Positions 56,618 through 64,000 of a DNA stretch of 64,000 nt are shown in pieces; position 1 is the first letter of the stretch; each line of letters begins with the position of its first letter. Origin of the DNA: Diphasiastrum complanatum (lineage: Eukaryota > Streptophyta > Lycopodiopsida > Lycopodiales > Lycopodiaceae); NCBI GenBank assembly GCA_029204225.1, contig CM055092.1, positions 70,442,838 to 70,506,837 of the forward strand, given 5' to 3'. A model generated the notes under the pieces. That model was not told the DNA's origin. It did not search any database and worked only from the letters and a program-made list of their open reading frames with translations. A program made the translations under genes and the position numbers.

Positions 56618-57686
56618 TGAAAGCAAAACGGAAGAATGGAGGCTCATTCATGGAGTTTTATGGTGGAGACATAGAAAGGACAAAGTTGGAGGAGACAAGC
56701 AAGCAAATGGTCATTACTCACATTAATTGGTTGTTGTCCATATTAGGCCAATATGCATTTTAGACTCAGAGATAAACTTTATAAAAGTTATTTTAGTCAA
56801 AGTTTATTTGAACTACTTTGGAAAGTGTGGGAAATTAGGAGGTCGAGGTTGGACACATTCTAATTTAAATGTTAGATACATTGAATCTAGTATATTGTTG
56901 ATAAGGTTTTTCAACTAGAAGAGATTTGGAGGGAAACCAAACTCATTAATGAGACATGGATTTGCTATATATAGTTGTACACACATGGGAGGAGTTACAT
57001 TCTTTATCTCTTTTCTCATTCGTGCTCATACATGAGATCTCTTTGGGATTTCATACTCATAGGTGCACATTGGTGGTAATATCTCAACTTTTTGTGTGTA
57101 GAATCAAATTGTATGATGTTTGTTGCATTCACATGTGTGAAATACAGTAGGTTATTGGTTTTGTATGTAGAACAATAGTACTCTATCATTCATATCTTAT
57201 TTTTTCAAGATCTATTAGAGTTTGAATCTTCTATGTATTGATGGAGCTAGTTCTCTACATTGTCAATGGTGCTAGATGTGCTATATTTCATAACCAAAGA
57301 TTAAAGGGACATATTGAATCTTAATGATCTGAAATTCTTCATAGTGGCCTAGTCATTATAGATTCCTACAATATTGGCAAAAATATGTAGTATAAAAGAT
57401 ATACCATTCTCCCATGAGGAGATAAATCTTTTCTTTTGGATTACAAGTGTAAAATGGATAATGTTGAAGGTAAGGTGTGTGATATTCAGAGCTAACCACC
57501 ACAATGACAAGGCTGGTTATCCACAAATATTGGTTTAAATTGGCATCCAATAATACCATTGTGAAACGATATAGTTAAGAATTTAGTACGTCATCTTTTA
57601 GACAACTAGGATAAACAGTAAGCAACCTTTCTTATAGAGAAAAGCATACAGATTCAGCCATATAGAATAAAAAAAGGTTGATTGAT
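56618..57686. other. AT-rich stretch, no recognised gene
   Basis: Short open frames only. A TATATATAG near 56970 and downstream leader-like sequence could mark an LTR, but no partner copy is present. Confidence 0.35.
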
Positions 57687-58120
57687 CACTACAAGAATTG
57701 TTGCAATTTCTAACGGAATTTCTGACGTAAAATCTTGTTTAATTTTTTTTTAATTGATGAAGGTGTCAGAAAACGCATGGCAATAAAGTCATCAAAATCC
57801 GTCGCTTTTAAAATCTGTCAATATCCGTCGACGACAAGCCCAAACTAGCAACCGAATAAAAACAATTCTCAAAAAATGTCATATGGACATCGGATTCTGA
57901 CGGCCACGTGAGACGTCGGAATCCGACAAAAATTTGTTTTTCTTTCAGAATCCAACAAGTTTTTTTTTTCCTGTTGAAACCTGACCGATGGGACGTTTAA
58001 ATCTGTCCTATTTTTGTTTTCTTCGAAATTTAACAAGTTTTTTGTTTTTATTTTTTTGTCGAAATTCGACCGCTTTTAAATGTGTCGAGATTTTGACATT
58101 GTTGAAAAATAGAAAAAATT
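57687..58120. mobile_element. Possible CACTA element end
   Basis: CACTACAAGAATTGTTGC at 57687 resembles CACTA terminal repeats (CACTACAAGAAA). The next 400 bp carry short recurring inverted pieces (GTCGGAATCCGAC, CGGATTCTGACGG, AATCTGTC) like subterminal repeats. A matching far end was not found; ACTGTAGTG at 58459-58467 is a poor candidate without a 3-bp target duplication. Confidence 0.4.
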
Positions 58121-60020
58121 TATGATACGAACACTTACAAATCAATTCCATAATACGAACTCTTACTTCAGTGTGGATATTATGACAAGAACTGCAAATA
58201 CACTACGTATGCCATATAGTACTACATAGCAAGTAACCTCTTACAATCATTTCAAACACGTTGAATGAATATTTAGATCAACTATGATTCACAATATTAA
58301 TCAATTCACTAATACACTACAAACCCATTCGTTAACTGGTACGGAAACTAAAATAAATTGCAACCAAACATACTCCAATTGATAAGAAGTGCATACGGAA
58401 AATGAATGATTATGAAAAATGACATAGATGAAACAAACTAAAATTAGATAAACCCATACTGTAGTGCATTTTTCTGGTCAAAATTTCAAAATTTCAGCAA
58501 CTACAATCATTGATGCTGATTTTCTAGATAAAAAATGTGCTAGATGTATCTCATATGTGCAAAATCTGCTATTATGCCACTTTTTACTGATATACACACA
58601 CACACAAAATGTGGCTATGTTAAAGAGTAGCTATGAAATTCTATGGCATGTTCAAATGTCATAATCAATTTTCAAATGACAGTTATATCAGACAAATTAG
58701 AGCTATTTTTACTACGTTACTATTTTTAGTAAGTTTGTTAAATAGCAATAAGCTATTTTTAGCAACACTCATAAGTGACTTTGATGGATGATAATATCGA
58801 CAGTTGCTAAGTAGTTTTATTAAATGGCAATTTTTTGCCATATTGTAATGATGAAATGTACTTTATATCATGATTAATAAAAGATGCCCAGGTAACTTTA
58901 AGGCACTGACTTAAGTTTCAAGGAAAGGTCCAAAGGCTAAGGTCCCATGTTTGCCATCGCAAAACTGCTTGAAACTTCTGCCGTAGGCTAAAAGCAGTAT
59001 GCCGAGGCCAATTCTGATGTCAGAAGTTGAAAATAATGACCAGTACTTTTTCCCTTACCAGGCCACTTGCCACTTTCCCACCAATTTGAAAGCCAAATCA
59101 GCGTCGCCTTTCGAAATGCACTCAGTCGTCAACTCCCAACTACGTGCCCAGTGGAATGGTGAAATCACTTTTGGCGCACTCCGAACACTTTCTCCGCTGC
59201 AATCACTTTGTTTTGTTGTACTTACTTGCAGGTACATTCTGGGTGCCCTTTGTTTGGAGGTTATAGCCTTTTGTTTGGGTCGAAACGAGCAAAGGACCCA
59301 AAAATAGGGATTTTCGTTGTTTTTGACTTGTTTGTTCACCTTGAAGAAACTTCACTATTCACTTGTGAAGGGACCCAACTCCAATTTCAGTATGAAAATT
59401 TTTAATGAAGTTGAAGGCCAAAATACACTTCAATTCTTCAGGGCCCACTTCAGTTAAATCCAATGATAGGTTTCAATTACAGGTTGCAATTAATCCTGTC
59501 CGTCAATCATTGTGGAGATGATCTTGTGGACTTCCTTGCATCGGCGCATCAAACTACACTTTTGAAGCCGCTGGACACTTCAAAACACTAAGTTGTTGCC
59601 CCGTTCGTCGCGCGTGAACTCCACGCTCCTCTCTGTCTACAGCTGCACCTCCCCAAACTGGATTTTGCTTGATCAATTTCGTTTTTGGATCGATTTGAGC
59701 ACGATCTGAGGCCTGGAGCAGGGTTGCCCTACTGATACCAAGTTTGTAGAGTGTTCAATCATGAAATTCCGTGGAGACACGGTGATTTTAGCTCAACTTG
59801 ACAAAGTGGGTTTTTTCACCTTTTACCGCAAATCTGCTAGGTTAACTGTCTGGAGAGAAATCTCTGACATAAACCTCAGAGTCTCTCCATAGCTGGTTGA
59901 CAATGTAATTACTTCCTTCTTGTCCTTACGGCATCCAAAACAGTGCACAAACAGCGAAGAAATCACCAGTTATGTATAAAAAACCGTAACCCCAAACCCG
60001 GTTTTAATTTTCAGAATTAA
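58121..60020. other. No recognised gene
   Basis: AT-rich to 58990. Around 59000-59400 two overlapping frames of about 100 codons on opposite strands show no family resemblance. At 59731-59740 actgatacca (reverse of TGGTATCAGT) resembles a copia primer-binding site, but the expected LTR pair was not found. Confidence 0.35.
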
Positions 60021-60027
60021 TTTTTTT

Positions 60028-60942
60028 TTACAAGTCATTCATTCTCGAGCCCTTGGTAGTTTCCACCTCCATTGGATATAGTTCTTTGTATTTGTTGGCT
60101 GCCTCCACCATATCTTTTCTTTTTAACTCGAGGTAGGTAGTCGTGAATTTTTTAGGGCTATCAAAGACTACGGCAGGGTCATCTCCTTCTTGGAACATTA
60201 TTGGTCTTAGACACACATTTATTGATGATGGTGGTGGGCCATTGTGCATGCACACTACTTTATACAATTTCTCTACGAATGAGTAGTCTAGGGCTTGTTG
60301 GTTGGTGGAAAGGGAGGCTCTACATATATTCCTCGAATCTACCCTCTACATGTGTCTTCCCCAAACATAACCGACATCATCCGCTGAGTATCCATGAAGA
60401 TTGACATTTGTATCACCGTCGAAGTCCTCCAACACATCTTCGGAATCAGATTCTGATACAAGGTCCTCATAATTTGATATTCGCATGTCGGATATATCAA
60501 GCCTTGGTTGCATTGGTCGTTTGCCCGCGGTTCCAAGGCGCTTAGCTATCCTTCTTCCAACTACAATGTCATCTTCAACAAGATCTTCACTTGCACGTTT
60601 GGCAATTTTTTTTCTACGCACATGTTTCGTAGCAGGAACTAGAGTGGAAGAAAGTGCTAGTTAAGGCTCAGTGGTATCTTCAGCAGTCACGACAGTGGAT
60701 ATGTCCGCCACCACTCTCAAGATTCCTTGTTCTTCCTCTATTTCCTTTAACATGGTATGGACATTAGAAAGGGCAATCATGCCTTCAATAAGATTGCCTT
60801 TATAAATGTGCAAGACACCTTCTAAGTCGTAAATATCTAGTGTCTCAATGAAGTGAATAGTGTTCGCACATAAAAGAACCACATGGCGTTCTTCTCCGTG
60901 AGACCCCCTAGTCACGAAATTCCACCTTATCAACAAGGACAC
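60028..60942 (-). pseudogene. Unidentified single-frame pseudogene, two stops
   Basis: Three open pieces (60942-60661, 60621-60346, 60267-60028) are in one reading frame, parted only by TAA at 60661-60663 and TAG at 60346-60348. About 305 codons result. The N-terminal third reads ERHVVLLCANTIHFIETLDI and VHTMLKEIEEEQGILRVVAD. The middle is basic then acidic (RRKKIAKRASEDLVEDDIVV; SESDSEDVLEDFDGD). The end reads KLYKVVCMHNGPPPSS and TTTYLELKRKDMVEAANKYK. No ATG is clear at the start, so an upstream exon is likely. I do not recognise the family. Transposon origin is possible given the context. Confidence 0.5.
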
Positions 60943-61194
60943 CTTCAGGCATTAAAATGGCACGAATCAAGCCAATAATCTCAACATCACGCATTGTAAC
61001 CCCAGGCTTGCCCAATGAAACCTTTGAAACAACTCATGTGTAACCCGTTTGAACTTGGCTTTTGTTAAACTTTCCAAGCCCTTGTTAAGAAAACCGGGGA
61101 GGCCTCACCAACGGGCCTCAAAATAGTTTCTGCAACAGCGTAGAATGCCTACAATCACGCAAAGGAAGTTATAAGTAGTAAATCAGAATGTTTT

Positions 61195-61330
61195 TTTAAG
61201 TCCCTCACCCGTCCAGTCCACATTGCCCCCCATACGCCGCGTCGGGTGGGGAGGTATGATTTTTTTTTTTTTTTTGCAGTATAGCCTCTCCACCCACCGA
61301 TGCGAGTGGGGAAGGGATAAAAAAACATGG
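61195..61330. repeat. GC-rich imperfect palindromes with poly-T
   Basis: Two blocks of the type CCCACCCG.CGCG..GTGGGG (about 61220-61255 and 61295-61315) flank a T run. Similar blocks occur at 62090-62120 and 62210-62265. 61331-61840 is AT-rich with TATA-type repeats and no gene. Confidence 0.4.
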
Positions 61331-62079
61331 TTATTCTGTACATATATCATGGTTATAAAGAGCCTAATGTATAGAATATATCATATTTATATGCATATAT
61401 GTATATATAATATTTATAGTGTGTTTAATATAATGGTTATAATGAGTGTCTTTTCTATAGAATGGTTTATGGTCTATTTACTATAATGAGTCTATTTATT
61501 ATATGTAGTTTGGCATGTGTTTTCTTGTATTTGTTTGCTTAATATATTTTGTGTTTAAAAATATTTTTAGTCATTGAAAACTGCGGATAGGTTGGTCGTT
61601 TATATATTGATCAACACAGTAGATAAACATAGTAGTTAATTTTGAGATTGATGACCTGTACATAGCGGGACTTTGAGCAGATTGATGACATGTTCAAAAT
61701 GACACCATGATCTTTAGTGCCTGAGACTTCTTCTGTTAAGACTATGAACCATATTAAAGTAAGACTTCTTCTGTTTTACGCTTTCTATAGACATGCTTTT
61801 ATTGTAAATTTTTACTAGTTCTTTTTCAAAAAAATAACATAAACTCTAAGGCATTTTCCTTTTCATCCCTAAAACTTTGAAAGGGAGTTAAAACTAAATC
61901 CCCCACTCTAAATTAATGTTTTTAGGGGGACTTTAAGGTGTTTAGGACAATTTTTATGAAAGTTTTTAAAGGGGGTTTATGTGTATATTCGCTTTTAACT
62001 GATTTTATAAGGGATAGGGAAAAGGGAGATAATGACAAGGGGGGTTTTTTTGTTAAAAAAGTTATAAAACTTAATTCCC

Positions 62080-62270
62080 CACCCTGCCCACCCGTCGCGG
62101 CGGCTGGGGGGGGAGCGTTTTATGCGTTTTTTTAATAAAAAAAACTCTTATTCCTGCGGTGGGGTGGGGGGCTTTTAAAGCCTTTTTATATAAGAAAAAT
62201 TTTATTATTACCCCCCAACTTGCCGCGGCGGTGGGCAAGCACCCATCGCGAGGGGGAGGGATAATAAAAA
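62080..62270. repeat. GC-rich palindromic blocks and G/C homopolymers
   Basis: Contains 'cacccgtcgcggcggctggg', 'gcggtggggtggggggc' and 'gccgcggcggtgggc' within AT-rich DNA with poly-G and poly-T runs. Non-coding as far as I can see. Confidence 0.45.
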
Positions 62271-62449
62271 GATCACAACAATTGGCAAATTTGATAGAAA
62301 GTAGAAATGCAGTAAGAATTTCAAAAGCAATGTAAGAAAACTATAGTGGGGTGCCTACTTATGCTTATGGGACAATTCTAGGACACATGATCATCTCTCC
62401 TCCTTTCTTCATTCCAAGCATATTGTCATATCTATATATTACGAAATAG

Positions 62450-62840
62450 AGTCAAAAAATTTTAAAAGAATAAAAACAATATTCAAAACCAAAATAATTT
62501 GAAACAAAATAATAAATTTAAACAAATAGAATATAATGAAAACCAAATAAAATAAACCAAAGTAAAGGAAATAAAACAAAATGAATCCAACAAAAGTAAA
62601 ATACAATAAATCCAAAAAAAATAAAATATAAAAAACCCAAAAGAAATAAAATAAAAAATAAGATAAACCTAGATATAATAAACCCAAGCCGAATGTAAAA
62701 ATAAAAAATAAGATAACCTCAATTAAAAATGAAACAAAAAATAAGTTAAATCTAGATAAGACCAAATAAGATAAATCAATAAGTTAAACCCAAATAAGAC
62801 CACCTAGAAATAATTCCAAAAATGACCTCCTAAAAAACAA
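62450..62840. repeat. A-rich degenerate short-period repeat
   Basis: About 390 bp of variations on 'aaaataaaaccaaat' and 'aataagataaacctaga', giving a long hydrophobic frame on the minus strand that is only a reflection of T-rich codons. Confidence 0.75.
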
Positions 62841-62873
62841 GTCTAAAAAATAAAAAATCTAGCATCCACGAAG

Positions 62874-63023
62874 GATCTGGATCCAGATGAAATGAAAGGA
62901 ATAATGTCCTTTATTGATTATTTGCGGTTCATGAGCTAGAAGTTTCCAGAATACAAGGATTGCAATGATGCATGTGTGGTTGAAACCACGGAACTTGTCG
63001 AATATCTTTCCAAAGAAAATAAG
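62874..63023 (+). pseudogene. Coding-like fragment cut by a copia LTR
   Basis: The frame reads DLDPDEMKGIMSFIDYLRFM, then a TAG after one more residue, then KFPEYKDCNDACVVETTELV, with balanced composition unlike its surroundings. It ends exactly where the LTR begins (63025). Family not recognised. Confidence 0.35.
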
Positions 63024-63024
63024 T

Positions 63025-63312
63025 TGTTAGGATCAATGAGTTAGAATTAAAGTAGAATCACTGTGTTACTGTACTGTGGGTCCTATCAATTGATAAGGAT
63101 TAGTTGGCCTCGCCACAAGGCAAGTCGACAGGACACGCGTCCCGCCAATGACAACCTGGGTCATGCATGGGTTGTCTGAGTGAACAACTATATGTACAGT
63201 GTAATATCATTTTGAGAAATACAATTGCTATGTGAGCTTGCTGTGGAGAGTGTTTTTCTGTTTGTGTTACTATGTAGCATGATCTGTGTTCCTGTGCAAA
63301 GCAAATTCTAAG
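63025..63312 (+). repeat. Copia 5' LTR
   Basis: Starts TGTTAGGATCAATGAG and ends about ...aaattctaag, directly before a tRNA-Met-type primer-binding site. About 288 bp. The inverted ends (TGTTAG/CTAAGT) are imperfect. The rest of the element runs out of the window. Confidence 0.7.
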
Positions 63313-63313
63313 T

Positions 63314-63326
63314 TGGTATCAAAGCC
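63314..63326 (+). promoter_or_regulatory. Copia primer-binding site
   Basis: TGGTATCAAAGCC, close to TGGTATCAGAGC, one or two bases after the LTR. Confidence 0.75.
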
Positions 63327-64000
63327 ATACAGGGAGTGTACATAGTACAACATTGCCGTTGAAGTGAGCTTTGGGAGAACTATCTTCTGAGAGTTTGGGG
63401 TTTACGGCGGGTTGAATACGGAAAGAGAAGCATTGGTGCACGGTTTCTAGTTTATAGAGGCTTGCCAAGCTTAGCAGAGGGATTATTAGCCTGTGCAGAG
63501 CATTAGACAGGGAAAAATTTGGTGAAAATTTGACAATTTTGACAAATGGAACAATATGCTCACCCGCACTAAAAAACAGAGCAAAGCATTGGGAAGATAT
63601 CAACAAAAATTGTTGTTTCTTTTTCTGCCCCTGAATGGTCAGTCTGCTTGTTTCGGCTATCGTATTGTGTTACACCATTGTTGAATGTCACTAGTCATAA
63701 ACTTATGACGATCGACAATAGCCACAATATCGAACTAACTAGATCCTATCTTGATGTTGTGAAGTCTTTGGAGTCAGGTTCGGAAGGGCAAAAGTCTCAG
63801 AGAAGCGCTGATCCAAAGTTTTTAGGATCAGAGGAAGATTCAGAATCTGATCATACATATCGGCCTTTGTAATGACAGTTATAGTTCTTAAGTAATTAAT
63901 TTGTAATGAGGGTTATGCCAAAACAAAAATGACAAACTTTTTGTTGTCACCTTAGGTGGTAGGGGTTGTTACCGTCGTCGTTCGAATACATAGAATTATA
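63327..64000 (+). other. Leader/gag region of the right-hand copia element
   Basis: Follows the primer-binding site. An open frame of 74 codons at 63648-63872 (LTRSYLDVVKSLESGSEGQK, acidic end EEDSESDHTY) lies here, but does not show gag motifs. The element continues beyond the window. Confidence 0.3.

Noticed and set aside
58459-58467. ACTGTAGTG as the right end of a CACTA element starting at 57687
   Set aside because: It does not match the left terminal repeat beyond a few bases and lacks a 3-bp target duplication.
59731-59745. Copia primer-binding site on the minus strand (TGGTATCAGT)
   Set aside because: Only ten bases match and no LTR pair or gag was found nearby.
62439-62765. 108-codon hydrophobic membrane-protein-like ORF (minus)
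   Set aside because: It is the complement of an A-rich degenerate repeat; the Phe/Leu/Ile content is compositional.
1-64000. rRNA or tRNA genes
   Set aside because: No cloverleaf B-box pattern or conserved rRNA segment was seen by eye; the only tRNA-related sequences are retrotransposon primer-binding sites.

Overview
The window is plant nuclear DNA. It holds an alpha-expansin gene with GT-AG introns, halves of a clan-85-type cytochrome P450, Ty1/copia and Ty3/gypsy LTR retrotransposons with plant-type primer-binding sites, CACTA (En/Spm) transposase remains, long (CT)n microsatellites and degenerate TTTAGGG-like repeats. The repeat load and nested, broken elements suggest a large-genome land plant. 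The exact lineage cannot be fixed from the sequence; a non-flowering plant is a guess only. No rRNA, tRNA or CRISPR was recognised. All reading was by eye without database searches, so family names rest on motifs and boundaries may be off by some bases.

Layout. 0-3.4 kb: diverged direct repeats, then a broken copia element (minus). 5.1-5.7 kb: 5' half of a P450 pseudogene, followed at 5.9-6.2 kb by part of a copia LTR. 6.5-8.1 kb: tandem repeats and segment C, a paralogue of sequence found twice more at 39 and 51 kb. 8.1-10.4 kb: CACTA tnp2 remains beside a SET-domain ORF. 10.4-11.2 kb: (CT)n and tandem repeats. 13.1-15.8 kb: a three-exon gene flanked by palindromic TGGATAATCCA arrays. 15.9-17.4 kb: copia integrase remnant. 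17.6-18.3 kb: (CT)n and telomere-like repeats. 20.7-33.4 kb: a Ty3/gypsy composite (minus) arranged LTR-internal-LTR-partial internal, with a long extra ORF after integrase. 33.4-34.2 kb: 3' half of the P450. 34.2-38.7 kb: a copia element. 37.9-43.5 kb and 49.8-56.6 kb: two copies (A and B) of a segmental duplication carrying the expansin gene, separated by a gypsy ORF remnant and a non-coding LTR element (44.9-49.3 kb). 57.7-64 kb: a CACTA-like end, an unknown pseudogene, odd GC-rich and A-rich tracts, and the 5' end of another copia element.

The only gene that reads intact is the expansin copy at 53.9-55.2 kb (minus), an apoplastic wall-loosening protein of 258 residues.

The main result is structural. 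Three inversions can be read from the sequence, and undoing each one rejoins coding sequence. (1) A ~28 kb inversion with ends near 5.74-5.90 and 34.21 kb split both one P450 gene and one copia LTR; the two LTR pieces are complementary to within 8 bp. (2) A 1.9 kb inversion (41.14-43.03 kb) split expansin copy A and a gypsy integrase, both still continuous in copy B. (3) A 0.74 kb segment inside the gypsy gag (26.52-27.26 kb) is inverted, next to a deletion of protease and reverse transcriptase. In addition, one copia insertion site is present in three states: empty (8.0 kb), solo LTR (40.2 kb) and gag-only element (52.0 kb).
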